DNA of 22,992 nt from CALARM01 sp964431735 (GCA_964431735.1 CAYSLJ010000115.1:1-22992); one strand, 5' to 3'; positions 14,300 to 22,871 are shown, counted from the stretch's first letter. Numbers and translations: made by a program. Notes: a model not told the origin generated them from the sequence alone.

Positions 14300-16189
14300 T
14301 TACCCGTAAAACATCGGCCTTCTGCTCAGAAGGACCGGCAAAGGCAGAGGCCGAAAAGGCATATTTTGCATTTTATTCTTTACCATTTCTATAAAATATG
14401 CCAGTTCCATCGTCTCCTGGCTCCTGTCTTCTCTCTTCCTTACCGTAACAAGGCCTGACGATTTTTCCTTTTCTCCTGCCACAAGCAGATAGGGAATCCA
14501 TTCCTTCTCTCCCTTTCTTATGCTTTTACCGACTGTTTCTCCTCTGTCGTCTATATCGACTCTTATATTATGACTCTTTATTTTATTGCACATCTCCGAT
14601 GCAAAAGGAAGATATTCTTCCGATACGGGAATAATCCTTACCTGTGTCGGAGACAGCCACAGAGGGAACATGGGAACAATCCCCGATTTTTCATTGATTG
14701 CTATATTTTCCAGTATGGAACAGAGTGTTCTTTCTATGCTTCCGAAGCTTGAAGCATGTATAATTACAGGACATGGAATTTTTTCACCTTTATTATTTAT
14801 ATAACCTATGTTAAATCGCTCTCCGTCTTTTACATCCCACTGAACCGTACTTACCTGCACGTTTGAGCCGTCTTCTGTAATCGTCTGATATTCATTCTTC
14901 ATTGCATAATAATGGCTCATATGTTTCATAAGCTTAAAAAATGCCGGTACTTTCATTTTATTTCCTATATTTACAAGCCATTCTTTATTCTCTTCAAAAA
15001 ACTCTTCTGTTCCTTCCCATCCCAGAACCCATCTGCCGGGAGCAATAATATCATTCATGAGAGAAGCAAATTTTAAACAGAGTATTTCAAATTCTTCCTT
15101 TGCCTGTTCTACTGTGGCACATGCTGCATGCATGTCTGTCATCATAAAATTTCTTACCCTCTTCAGGCCGCTTACTTCACCGTCCTGTTCATTTCGAAAA
15201 CATGTTGCTTCTTCATAGACCTTAAGAGGTGTTTGTTTAAAGCTGAATCTTACTTTCTCCATGAAAGGAAAAGCAAGAGGATCTGACGCATAGCGCAGAT
15301 ATGATATGCCTCTCCCTCCGTCAACTCTGTAATCCCTTTCGTGGAACTCTCCCATAAGCTCTCCCACTATATTATGATCCCCTCTTATGACAATGGGATT
15401 TTTCATTTCAAAGGCACCCCATTCCACTGCAAGTTTACCTGCATAATCCATTATGAGTTTTTGAATTAAGAGTCCTTTAGGATACCATTTATAATGCCCT
15501 TTTTCAGAAACATCACAGTAATCTACCAGTTCATGTTTTTTCATATAGCCTATGTGTTTCGGAACAGAGTCCGATTGAGGCTTCGAAGAAAGCTCATTTG
15601 AGACAAACTGCTTTAAAAGTGAATAAATTTCTTCCTTTTCTAAAAATACGGGACAATCTCTGAAATTTTCAGGACTTATTTCATATGTATTCCCTTTCAG
15701 ATCTGCTATGATATAACGGATGAATTCACTGCCTTTTCTTTCCGATTGTTCAGCTTTTTTTACATCCTTACCGGGAAAATATCTGCTGCTCCATTCAGAT
15801 AGCGGGTGTCCCAGGCATGAGATCTCAAATGATTTATACCATCCGAAAGGTGCGCGGAATAGTTCTACTTTCCCGGAAAGTTTTTTCTCTATCTCATCTA
15901 AAACCTTCAGGGCAACTGCAGGTGAAGCGGGGTTTTCCGTAAGATGGACATAGGGATAGATTATTACGGATTTTACTCCGAGGACTTCAGAGCGTTTAAC
16001 TGTATCGGATACAAGCTGTTCTGCCACTGAAAAAGGAGACTCTTCGTCTTCTTTTTCCACAGATATAAATATAACGAGACATTCTCTGTCTATACTGTGT
16101 TTTCCCTCTGAAATTACTTCTGCTCCTTCCATTGCTTTTTCTCTGCTCTGGAAATTAAAATATTTTGTATGTATGCCTAAAATTTTCAT
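14300..16189 (-). CDS. thrS: Threonyl-tRNA synthetase, archaeal type with N-terminal editing domain
   Basis: The enzyme charges tRNA-Thr and should be cytoplasmic. I place the start at 16189, where MKILGIHTKYFNF begins behind AAAGGAGAG. An open frame extends further upstream, but only through 7-bp repeat DNA. The product has 629 residues. Residues 1-140 resemble the D-aminoacyl-deacylase-like editing domain of archaeal ThrRS, not the TGS plus editing domains of bacterial ThrRS. The class II core follows: motif 2 region EEATCFRNEQDGEVSGLKR, then RNFMMTDMHAAC, and motif 3 region IIHASSFGSIERTL, whose His corresponds to a zinc ligand. The anticodon-binding domain starts near PLWLSPTQVRIIPVSEEYLP (about 510). 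The last residues after about 610 (LPLPVLLSRRPMFYG) look non-native, as if the original stop was lost and the frame ran into intergenic sequence. Confidence 0.92.
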   Translation of the reverse strand: MKILGIHTKYFNFQSREKAMEGAEVISEGKHSIDRECLVIFISVEKEDEESPFSVAEQLVSDTVKRSEVLGVKSVIIYPYVHLTENPASPAVALKVLDEIEKKLSGKVELFRAPFGWYKSFEISCLGHPLSEWSSRYFPGKDVKKAEQSERKGSEFIRYIIADLKGNTYEISPENFRDCPVFLEKEEIYSLLKQFVSNELSSKPQSDSVPKHIGYMKKHELVDYCDVSEKGHYKWYPKGLLIQKLIMDYAGKLAVEWGAFEMKNPIVIRGDHNIVGELMGEFHERDYRVDGGRGISYLRYASDPLAFPFMEKVRFSFKQTPLKVYEEATCFRNEQDGEVSGLKRVRNFMMTDMHAACATVEQAKEEFEILCLKFASLMNDIIAPGRWVLGWEGTEEFFEENKEWLVNIGNKMKVPAFFKLMKHMSHYYAMKNEYQTITEDGSNVQVSTVQWDVKDGERFNIGYINNKGEKIPCPVIIHASSFGSIERTLCSILENIAINEKSGIVPMFPLWLSPTQVRIIPVSEEYLPFASEMCNKIKSHNIRVDIDDRGETVGKSIRKGEKEWIPYLLVAGEKEKSSGLVTVRKREDRSQETMELAYFIEMVKNKMQNMPFRPLPLPVLLSRRPMFYG

Positions 16190-16207
16190 TTTTATCTCTC
16201 CTTTTTT

Positions 16208-16235
16208 AGTGAGTAGTGAGTAGTGAAAAGTGAGT
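16208..16235. repeat. 7-bp tandem repeat, AGTGAGT type
   Basis: There are four units, AGTGAGT AGTGAGT AGTGAAA AGTGAGT, upstream of thrS. They lie in the 264-bp spacer 16190-16453, which also contains the larger ACGCATT array and no recognisable gene. Confidence 0.8.
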
Positions 16236-16278
16236 GGGAGGAGCGAACCACTGTGTTCGCCCGGTACCCGGTGAAACC

Positions 16279-16330
16279 ACGCATTACGCATCACGCATTA
16301 CGCATTACGCATTACGCATCACTCATCACG
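16279..16330. repeat. 7-bp tandem repeat, ACGCATT type
   Basis: There are seven units of ACGCATT with variants ACGCATC and ACTCATC, plus a partial unit. This is the longest array in the window. Heptanucleotide arrays of this sort are known from other bacteria, such as the STRR sequences of cyanobacteria. Confidence 0.85.
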
Positions 16331-16453
16331 AGAGCTTATATAACTTGATTTCCGCTCAAATCACTAATTATAGATTGTTATGCAACAAACCATTATGAAT
16401 CTAAATATATAAATTATGATTTTTATTTACGGGACTGTCAGAAAGAAAATAGA

Positions 16454-16678
16454 TTACTTTCCTGCAGGGGCATTAACTGGCAGCCCCTGTCTAGTTATGG
16501 TGTTGTTGTATTTTGTGAGGATTCTGGAGGGTTTTTCAGAAGAATCTTTCAGAATTATAGAGGAATTTTCCTGCCTTTCTATGACAGGAAAAGAGGATAC
16601 AAAAAATCCGGCCTGAAAATAACGGCCCTGGAAATTACGCAATTTTATATGTGGTCTGTTTCCCTTTATATTATCCAT
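16454..16678 (-). CDS. Small unknown ORF, possible transposase remnant
   Basis: It encodes 74 residues from ATG at 16678 with AAAGAGG 9 nt upstream. The segment RPHIKLRNFQGRYFQAGFFV loosely resembles the N-terminus of REP-associated tyrosine transposases (RRSIRLKGYDYSQAGAYFVT-like), but the catalytic HUH motif is absent and the rest is unlike the family. It sits between two 7-bp repeat arrays. It may be a broken fragment or a chance frame, and my confidence is low. Confidence 0.25.
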   Translation of the reverse strand: MDNIKGNRPHIKLRNFQGRYFQAGFFVSSFPVIERQENSSIILKDSSEKPSRILTKYNNTITRQGLPVNAPAGK

Positions 16679-16755
16679 AACTTCCTCTTTAATATTTACA
16701 AAAAATACCATGACCATTTCAGTCACAACGAAGTATGAGAAATTGCTCCTCCTGT

Positions 16756-16786
16756 CACGCGTTACGCATTACGCGTTACGCTTCTC
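16756..16786. repeat. 7-bp tandem repeat, ACGCGTT type
   Basis: Units ACGCGTT ACGCATT ACGCGTT ACGCTTC end two bases before the stop codon of the 115-residue gene, on its 3' side. Confidence 0.8.
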
Positions 16787-16787
16787 A

Positions 16788-17135
16788 TTAGTTTCCCCCA
16801 TTATAGCGATTACCAATGGCATCTGTCAAGATAGACTGTATCATATCCAGGTAATTTCTGTCTTTACTGGAAATAAGCTTTTCCCATTTCATTTTCTTAC
16901 GTAAAAATATTACAAGAGAAAATTTATAATTGCTGGCAGGACGGCACGGGTCACCTTTATAACAGGTTTTAACTTCACAGGAACATATCTGTGATAATGC
17001 TATTTCAACTGTTACGGGGTAAAAAATATATGTTCTTTTTTTTACTGATATTTTTTCGCTTGTTATGGTGATGTTTTTATCCTGAAAATATATTTCTTCA
17101 TTATGATTTATATCTTGCTGCATAACAGTAGGCAT
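16788..17135 (-). CDS. Hypothetical 115-residue protein
   Basis: The ATG at 17135 begins 2 bp after the stop codon of the acetyltransferase gene, with AAAGGAG inside that gene's end, so the pair is co-translated. The pattern FQDKNITITSEKISVKKRTY, then strand and VEIALSQICSCEV, recalls DUF6232-type small beta-rich proteins in which a short strand pair precedes a helix. I offer this only as a resemblance. Three Cys residues (CSCEVKTC) are close together, and a fourth is in DPCRP. No signal peptide or membrane span is seen. Confidence 0.6.
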   Translation of the reverse strand: MPTVMQQDINHNEEIYFQDKNITITSEKISVKKRTYIFYPVTVEIALSQICSCEVKTCYKGDPCRPASNYKFSLVIFLRKKMKWEKLISSKDRNYLDMIQSILTDAIGNRYNGGN

Positions 17136-17137
17136 AA

Positions 17138-17692
17138 TTATTCTCCTTTACGACGTTCCCAATCTTTTCTGTATAAGATATAAATATAAGAGTGAACATC
17201 TTCCGTATATTCCTTCATATGGTCCGGGAATTTATATGAAGATTCTCCTACCTTACAGGCTCCGACTGCTTCCTGCATCTTCTGGGAGGCTATATTCAGT
17301 TTATTGGGAGTTGCCTTTATACCAGAACAGTTAGTATTAGTAAACAGGTAATCTACAAGACCTTTTTTTATTTCTTTACCATAGCCTTTCCCATGAAACT
17401 CGGGTAATAATTTTACATCTGTTTCGGAAATTCCGTTTTTATCAGGCAGTCCTAACTTGCACTCTCCTATTGTTTCCCCCGGTTCTTTCACCTGCACAAC
17501 AAGGGGTTTATTGTATTCATCTTCAGACTGCTTAAGGATTCCATCCTTTATTTCTTCTTCCGTTACTTTTAGCCCTTTTGGAAAACCGACAAATTTCATG
17601 ACTTCACCATTTGTCCACAGGCTGTAAAATAAAGGTGTATCTTTTTCTTCTGATTTTCTTATTATTAATCTTTTTGTTTCAAATATTGTCAT
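17138..17692 (-). CDS. GNAT-family N-acetyltransferase
   Basis: The protein has 184 residues. I take ATG at 17692 because the AAGGA ribosome-binding site lies 7 nt upstream; a TTG two codons earlier is possible but too close. It has the RimJ/RimL-like opening MTIFETKRLIIRKSEEKD, a beta-strand pair with ETIGECKLGL, and the acetyl-CoA loop LLPEFHGKGYGKEI (R/Q-x-x-G-x-G/A pattern) near 98-110. A variant end with YRKDWE is typical of RimJ/RimL-like enzymes. The acceptor could be a protein N-terminus or a small molecule and cannot be read from sequence. It is upstream of, and coupled to, the 115-residue gene. Confidence 0.85.
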   Translation of the reverse strand: MTIFETKRLIIRKSEEKDTPLFYSLWTNGEVMKFVGFPKGLKVTEEEIKDGILKQSEDEYNKPLVVQVKEPGETIGECKLGLPDKNGISETDVKLLPEFHGKGYGKEIKKGLVDYLFTNTNCSGIKATPNKLNIASQKMQEAVGACKVGESSYKFPDHMKEYTEDVHSYIYILYRKDWERRKGE

Positions 17693-17832
17693 ATACAAGT
17701 CCTTCCCGAGCAGAATTATCCTGATAGATTATTATTTATACTTATTTCAGTAATGTTATTACAATAAATACTTCTTTCTTTATTATGGAAAATCCTATGT
17801 GAATGCATAATTTTTACTAAATTTTTATCTCA

Positions 17833-17861
17833 TTGTTTTTTTTCGGCGAACGTTATATAAT
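17833..17861 (+). promoter_or_regulatory. Sigma-70-like promoter of the molybdopterin operon
   Basis: TTGTTT (17833-17838) and TATAAT (17856-17861) are spaced 17 bp apart, the classical distance, and precede AAGGAGG and the mogA start. It contrasts with the 21-bp TGACAC promoters. The rest of the 17693-17898 spacer shows nothing else clear. Confidence 0.5.
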
Positions 17862-17898
17862 TCATTCAAATAGAGTCATTATTAAGGAGGTCAGATAA

Positions 17899-18402
17899 AT
17901 GAGTCTTGAAGAACATAGAGAGAAATCCCGTAAAAGTGTAAAAGCTCTGGTTGTGACGGTAAGTGATACAAGGACGAAAGAAACGGACATATCAGGAAAA
18001 ATTATAAAGGAAATACTGGAAAAGCATTCCCATAAGGTAGTGGATTTTATTATCATAGAAAATGATGCAAATATTATAAAAACCTTTGTAGAAAACGAAC
18101 TGACATGGTTTCGGGCAGAAGTAATTATATTTAACGGAGGCACCGGTATTTCCTCAAAGGATATAACGGTTAATCTTTTAGAGAAAATGCTTGATAAGAA
18201 ACTTGACGGATTCGGAGAATTTTTCCGTTATCTCAGTTATAAAGAAATAGGAACTGCTGCTATGATGAGCAGAGCAATGGCAGGTGTTGCAGGAAGTACA
18301 CTTATTATATGCCTCCCCGGTTCACCGAAAGCAGTCACTCTTGCCATGGAAAAACTTGTTTTACCTGAACTGGGACATATGGTTATGGAAATTTTTAAAT
18401 AG
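17899..18402 (+). CDS. mogA: Molybdopterin adenylyltransferase (MogA/MoaB family)
   Basis: The protein has 167 residues, starting at ATG with AAGGAGG upstream. Family members adenylate molybdopterin before molybdenum insertion. The MoCF-fold motifs are present: ALVVTVSDTRT, the nucleotide-binding IIFNGGTGISSKDIT, FGEFFRYLSYKEIG and the closing CLPGSPKAVTLAMEKLVLPE. The length is normal for MoaB-type proteins, and the family is hard to split into MogA and MoaB by eye, so the symbol is approximate. The moeA gene starts 12 bp downstream, its natural partner, and the two form one operon. Confidence 0.92.
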   Translation: MSLEEHREKSRKSVKALVVTVSDTRTKETDISGKIIKEILEKHSHKVVDFIIIENDANIIKTFVENELTWFRAEVIIFNGGTGISSKDITVNLLEKMLDKKLDGFGEFFRYLSYKEIGTAAMMSRAMAGVAGSTLIICLPGSPKAVTLAMEKLVLPELGHMVMEIFK

Positions 18403-18414
18403 AGGAGTTTTGAC

Positions 18415-19623
18415 ATGAAACCTATAGGTTCTCTTATAACACTCGATAAAGCAATGGAGATATGTTTTTCATCAATAAAAGAAATTGCCGACGAAGAGAA
18501 AGTTCATATACTTGAGGCATCAGGGAGAGTTATTTCCAGGGATGTAATGTCAGAGATAAATGTTCCACCTTTTGCAAGATCCGCTATGGACGGCTATGGA
18601 GTTATAAGTGAAAATACTTTTTCTGCAGGACAGTTTAAACCTGTAAGACTGAAATGTATCGATAAGATACATGCAGGTATGGAACCTGTCTGTGCCGTAA
18701 AAACCGGCGAGTGTTCTCAAATCGCTACCGGTGCCATGATACCGGAAGGTGCAGACTCTGTAGTTATTGTAGAAGATACTGAAAAAGACGGAGAAGATAT
18801 ACTTGTTTATAAACCTGTATATCCGGGACAGAATGTTTCACCTTCAGGAGAAGATATCGTAAAAGGTTCTGTCGTTTTAAGAAAAGGTGATTTTCTGACA
18901 CCTTCAAAAACAGGTGTTCTGGCTGCTCTCGGTATGGAATATGTTGACGTTTACAGGAAACCGAAAATAGTTATTATAACTACAGGAAATGAAGTGAAAA
19001 CTCCCGGAGCGATACTTGGAACAGGACAGATTTATGATGTGAATTCCTATACGCTCCATGCTGTCCTGACTTCTCATGGCGTAAACGCTTTTATCCATGA
19101 AGAGATAATTGAAGACGAAATAGAAAAAATAGAAGAAGTTATAAGGTTATATGAGAATGTCGATTGTATCATATTTTCAGGGGGCAGTTCAGTAGGGGAG
19201 AGGGATGTTATTATAGAAGCCATATCCCGTCATGGAGAGGTTTTGTTTCATGGTATAGCAGTAAAACCTGGCAAGCCCACTCTTTTCGGGAAAATTAATG
19301 ATACACTGGTCTTCGGAATGCCGGGAAATCCTTCTTCATGCCTGTCCAATGCATATATTATGCTGGTACCCCTCTTCAGGAAAATTGGCCGTCTCCCTGA
19401 AGAGATTATAAGAAAAGTGAAATTGCCAATTGTTAAAAGGATTACTTCCACTCTGGGAAGACATCAATTTCTCACTGTGAAAATAGTTAACGGAGAAGTT
19501 AAACCAGCTTTTAAAACGTCGGGAGCCATAACGAGTATGTCGGAAGCAGACGGTTATATAGAAATACCTGCACTGGTTGATCTAATAGAAAAAGGTGAAA
19601 TGGTGGAAGTAATATTATTTTAA
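18415..19623 (+). CDS. moeA: Molybdopterin molybdotransferase
   Basis: The protein has 402 residues, close to the usual MoeA length, starting at ATG behind AGAGGAG. MoeA inserts molybdate into adenylated molybdopterin made by MogA. Visible are PPFARSAMDGYGV (domain I/II start), ATGAMIPEGADSVVIVEDTE, the MoCF-domain motifs ITTGNEV, FSGGSSVGERDVI and VKPGKPT, FGMPGNPSSC, and a C-terminal beta-domain ending near the final residues. All key elements appear intact. No molybdoenzyme or transporter gene lies in the window, so the end use of the cofactor is unknown. Two hairpins at 19638-19710 separate it from the convergent TPR gene. Confidence 0.95.
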   Translation: MKPIGSLITLDKAMEICFSSIKEIADEEKVHILEASGRVISRDVMSEINVPPFARSAMDGYGVISENTFSAGQFKPVRLKCIDKIHAGMEPVCAVKTGECSQIATGAMIPEGADSVVIVEDTEKDGEDILVYKPVYPGQNVSPSGEDIVKGSVVLRKGDFLTPSKTGVLAALGMEYVDVYRKPKIVIITTGNEVKTPGAILGTGQIYDVNSYTLHAVLTSHGVNAFIHEEIIEDEIEKIEEVIRLYENVDCIIFSGGSSVGERDVIIEAISRHGEVLFHGIAVKPGKPTLFGKINDTLVFGMPGNPSSCLSNAYIMLVPLFRKIGRLPEEIIRKVKLPIVKRITSTLGRHQFLTVKIVNGEVKPAFKTSGAITSMSEADGYIEIPALVDLIEKGEMVEVILF

Positions 19624-19637
19624 GGGTGATATTTTTT

Positions 19638-19669
19638 GTGACCAGTTTATATACTGACCTGCTGGTCAC
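19638..19669. terminator. Hairpin after moeA
   Basis: GTGACCAG (19638-19645) pairs with CTGGTCAC (19662-19669) over a 16-nt loop, 15 bp after the moeA stop. T's precede but do not follow the stem, so termination is unproven. Confidence 0.4.
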
Positions 19670-19685
19670 CCTTCACCCTTCACAT

Positions 19686-19710
19686 CAGGGCGTTTTATTA
19701 AACGCCCCTG
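19686..19710. terminator. Bidirectional terminator-like hairpin between moeA and the TPR gene
   Basis: GGGCGTTT and AAACGCCC form a perfect 8-bp stem with a TATT loop, flanked by CA/TG that extend it with one bulge. A weak T-rich stretch (TTATTCTTT) follows on the plus strand. The position between convergent genes fits a shared terminator. Confidence 0.6.
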
Positions 19711-19720
19711 CTTATTCTTT

Positions 19721-19760
19721 ACGTCTCACGTCTCACCATTCACTTTTCACTTTTCACTAC
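19721..19760. repeat. 7-bp tandem repeat, ACGTCTC/ACTTTTC type
   Basis: ACGTCTC ACGTCTC ACCATTC ACTTTTC ACTTTTC ACTAC, five units plus a partial one, with the TPR gene's stop codon in the last. Two CACCCTT units lie just upstream, near 19668-19681. Confidence 0.8.
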
Positions 19761-21373
19761 TTTATATATCCGTAATTAACTGCAAGCTTATTAATGCATT
19801 TCTTATGAAGATCTTCCAGAGAAAGATTTCCCGGTTCCAGTTCAAGACCTTTTTCGGAATATTCCAGCGCATCTTCATATTTTTTTTGTTTGTACAGAGC
19901 CAGTCCTTTACCGCAGAGAGCTATCGTTGACGAAGGAGCTAATTCTATTGCTTTATTATAACATTCGATGGCAGAAGTGAATTTTTTTAGCATTATTAAA
20001 CTTTCTCCCTTGCTGTTCCAGGAGTCAGTATGGCCGGGATTTATTTTTAAAGCTTTATTGAAACATTTAACTGCTTCGCCATGTTGTTCCATGTATGCCA
20101 GTGCTCTGCCTTTATCATAATAAACCATGTAATCATCCTTAACAAATTTCAGAACCTTATCGAAAGATTTAATAGCATCACTGTATTTTCCCATAGAAAA
20201 CAGGGTTGTTCCCTTTTTATACAGTGCATAGGCATGGTCCGGATAAATACTCAATGTTTTTTCATAACACTCAAGTGCTTCTTCATATTTTTCCAGAGAC
20301 GACAGAGCTTTACCTTTATCATACCAGATAAAATCATCATCAGGATAATGTGCCAGACTTTTATTAAAACACTTGATTGCCTCTTCATAATCTCCAAGAG
20401 CGGACAGAGATTTACCTTTATCGGTGTAAATACGATAATCTTCCGGATTTATAAGTAAAACTTTATCCAAACATGCAACGGCTTCCCTGTGTTTCCCCTG
20501 AACCGCCATGATTAATCCTTTGCTGTAAAGAGCTTTTGCATATAACGGATTAATATTTATAGCTGCATCATAACATTTTATTTCTTCATCATGTTTCCCG
20601 AGTTCGTTCATTACCAGACCTTTGTAATACCATGCTTCTGCATATGCCGGTTTAATCTTTAATGCTGTATCATAACATGTGGCTGCTTCTTTATATTTTC
20701 CCTGTGCATAGAATACATTACCTTTACCGCACCATGGAGATGCATAGTCGGGAGCAATTTGTATGGCTGTATCATAAGCTATAATTGCGTCTTCATGTTT
20801 CCCGAAATTTGCCAGTGCTTCACCTTTATTGTACCACAGATCTTTAAGATATTCAGGTTTAAGTTCAATGGCTCTGTCATAGCATATGATTGCTTCGTTA
20901 AATTTTCTGTGAAGTGCCAGAGCTTTACCTTTGTTATACCATGAATCAACACATCCCGGATTCAGTTCCAGCGTTTTATCATAACATTTTGCTGCTTCTC
21001 CGTATTTACCGAGACTGATCAGTGCCAGACCCTTATTATACCAGACATCAACATCTTTCGGCTCTATTTCCAGAACTTTATCATAACATTTTATTTCTTC
21101 TTCATATTTCCCCATATCACCGAAAACTACACCTCTGTTGTACCAGGCTTTTATGTAGTTTGGATTAATATACAGGGCTTTATCGTAACATCTGATTGCT
21201 TCTTCATATTTACCCTGATCCGCGCAGGCTTTTCCTTTGTTTATCCATGCTTTTGTATTTTTCGGACTGAATGCTATGGCTTCATCATAACATTTAATTG
21301 CTTCCTCGTAATTTCCCTGATGAAAAAAGTCCAGTCCCCTGGCAACCATTTCATCTGCTTTATTTTGATTCAT
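19757..21373 (-). CDS. Tetratricopeptide-repeat protein
   Basis: The protein has 538 residues made almost wholly of about fifteen consecutive 34-residue TPRs, each close to A-W-Y-N-K-G-x-A-L-x-x-L-G-K-Y-E-E-A-I-K-C-Y-D-K-A-L-x-I-N-P. No signal peptide, membrane span or second domain is visible, so I infer a cytoplasmic superhelical protein-binding scaffold. Start ATG at 21373 has AGAGAGG upstream. The repeats are similar in protein but diverged in DNA, unlike the WD40 repeats at 3.7-4.4 kb. The last 30 residues, SLEDLHKKCINKLAVNYGYI, cap the array. The TAG stop lies in heptad-repeat DNA. No operon partner is evident, and the function is unknown. Confidence 0.93.
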   Translation of the reverse strand: MNQNKADEMVARGLDFFHQGNYEEAIKCYDEAIAFSPKNTKAWINKGKACADQGKYEEAIRCYDKALYINPNYIKAWYNRGVVFGDMGKYEEEIKCYDKVLEIEPKDVDVWYNKGLALISLGKYGEAAKCYDKTLELNPGCVDSWYNKGKALALHRKFNEAIICYDRAIELKPEYLKDLWYNKGEALANFGKHEDAIIAYDTAIQIAPDYASPWCGKGNVFYAQGKYKEAATCYDTALKIKPAYAEAWYYKGLVMNELGKHDEEIKCYDAAININPLYAKALYSKGLIMAVQGKHREAVACLDKVLLINPEDYRIYTDKGKSLSALGDYEEAIKCFNKSLAHYPDDDFIWYDKGKALSSLEKYEEALECYEKTLSIYPDHAYALYKKGTTLFSMGKYSDAIKSFDKVLKFVKDDYMVYYDKGRALAYMEQHGEAVKCFNKALKINPGHTDSWNSKGESLIMLKKFTSAIECYNKAIELAPSSTIALCGKGLALYKQKKYEDALEYSEKGLELEPGNLSLEDLHKKCINKLAVNYGYIK

Positions 21374-21423
21374 AGTTACATGACCTCTCTCTATGATGAT
21401 CTCGTTAAGTCATAGTCAGAAAT

Positions 21424-21441
21424 ACTGATCACTGATCACTG
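21424..21441. repeat. 7-bp tandem repeat, ACTGATC type
   Basis: ACTGATC ACTGATC ACTG lies between the divergent TPR and amidohydrolase genes. It also reads as overlapping TGATCA palindromes, so an operator role is possible but unsupported. Confidence 0.55.
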
Positions 21442-21518
21442 TAATAATATATATCATAAATATGGAAAAAATACAATTTTAATATATAATATTATAAAAA
21501 AATAAGAAGGTGATTTTT

Positions 21519-22871
21519 ATGATGGTCGAGGAAATTCTGGACAGAATTGAAAAAAAAATAATTTTCTATCGTAGAGATTTTCATCGCTTCCCGGAATCTG
21601 CATGGACGGAATTTCGGACAGCTTCTATTGTGGCAGCAGAACTGGCCGGACTCGGTTATAAACTTAAAGCAGGCAGAGAGGTTATAAATGCTGAAGACAG
21701 AATGGGCCTTCCTTCATGGGAAGTACTTCAATCACACTTCATGCGTGCCATTGAACAGGGTGGAAACAGGGAATTTATAGAATTATTTAAAGACGGTTTC
21801 ACAGGACTGGTCGGTATATTAGAGAGGGGAGAAGGGCCTGTAGTGGCATTCCGTTTTGATATGGACGGTCTTGATCTTGTAGAAAGTAAAAACCCTGAAC
21901 ACAGGCCTTTCAGAGAGGGGTTTTCTTCTGTAAACAGTGGTGTTATGCATGCCTGCGGTCATGATACTCATACAGCCGTCGGGCTCGGTATAGCAGAAGT
22001 TCTGATGGACATGAAAGATTCTATTCACGGAACTGTAAAACTGATTTTTCAGCCTGCAGAAGAAGGAGTAAGAGGGGCTAAATCCATGGTGAGTTCAGGC
22101 ATACTTGATGATGTGAATTATCTTATAGGTCATCATATTTCAAGTAAATGGAAAACAGGTGAAATAGCTCCCGGTATGAGCGGATATTTTGCGACACAGA
22201 AATTTGACGCTTTTTTTACAGGTAAATCTGCCCATGGAGGAGGCAAGCCTGAAGAAGGTAAAAATGCCCTTATGGCAGCAGCTTCTGCCGTATTAAATCT
22301 TTATGCCATACCGAGACACAGTAAAGGTGCCACAAGGGTAAACGTAGGTAAATTAATTGCCGGCACAGGGAGGAATATAATCTGTGACAGGGCTCATATG
22401 GTTATAGAAACAAGAGGAGCAAATGATGAAGTAAGTGACTATATGTATGAGAAAGCTTTACAGATATTAAAATTTTCTGCAATGATGTATGACTGTACGG
22501 TTGAAATTAAAAATATGGGAAGTGCCGGCAGTGCAGAGAGCGATAAAAAACTTGCAGAGAGAGTTGAGAAAATCGCCGGAGAAACAGGTGGCTTTTCCTT
22601 TGTCTCTTCTGCTGCCGAAGGGGGAAGTGAGGATTTTACTTATATGATGAAAAGGGTACAGGAAAAAGGTGGTCTTGCTACAAATATAGGAGTGGGAGCC
22701 AATCTGAGCGGAGTGACAGGTAAAGAATTATTGCTCAGAGGCCATACTCCTGAATTTGATATTGACGAATCTTCTTTTAGAAATACAGTAAAGTTATTAT
22801 CTTTACTTGCTCTTGATATATTTACTGAGGTAAGTATAAATAATACATATGTTTATAGTCGTGACGCGTAA
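21519..22871 (+). CDS. abgA: AbgA-like M20 amidohydrolase (p-aminobenzoyl-glutamate hydrolase subunit A family)
   Basis: The product has 450 residues. I chose ATG at 21519 (or 21522) because the in-frame GTG at 21510 is inside the ribosome-binding site AAGAAGGTG. The opening FYRRDFHRFPESAWTEFRTA, the insert NAEDRMGLPSWEVLQSHF, AFRFDMDGLDL, the metal-site HACGHDTHTA, FQPAEEGVRGA, the dimerisation-domain GKSAHGGGKPEEGKNAL and late GSEDFTYMM all follow E. coli AbgA closely. AbgA works with AbgB to split p-aminobenzoyl-glutamate, a folate breakdown product. No abgB or abgT is in the window, so a different amidated substrate is possible. A TATAAT at 21485-21490 may be the -10 box. The final codons (RDA) and TAA are formed by a heptad-repeat array, so the original C-terminus may have been altered. 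Confidence 0.88.
   Translation: MMVEEILDRIEKKIIFYRRDFHRFPESAWTEFRTASIVAAELAGLGYKLKAGREVINAEDRMGLPSWEVLQSHFMRAIEQGGNREFIELFKDGFTGLVGILERGEGPVVAFRFDMDGLDLVESKNPEHRPFREGFSSVNSGVMHACGHDTHTAVGLGIAEVLMDMKDSIHGTVKLIFQPAEEGVRGAKSMVSSGILDDVNYLIGHHISSKWKTGEIAPGMSGYFATQKFDAFFTGKSAHGGGKPEEGKNALMAAASAVLNLYAIPRHSKGATRVNVGKLIAGTGRNIICDRAHMVIETRGANDEVSDYMYEKALQILKFSAMMYDCTVEIKNMGSAGSAESDKKLAERVEKIAGETGGFSFVSSAAEGGSEDFTYMMKRVQEKGGLATNIGVGANLSGVTGKELLLRGHTPEFDIDESSFRNTVKLLSLLALDIFTEVSINNTYVYSRDA

Noticed and set aside
16190..16294. N-terminal extension of ThrRS to 16294
   Set aside because: The extra codons are translated repeat DNA. The ATG at 16189 has a good ribosome-binding site and matches the family start.
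16279..16330. CRISPR array or iteron origin from the 7-bp repeats
   Set aside because: The units are too short and have no spacers. No replication initiator gene is nearby, and similar arrays occur at many gene ends.
16190..16400. T-box riboswitch upstream of thrS
   Set aside because: No T-box consensus or specifier hairpin is visible. The leader consists mainly of heptad repeats.
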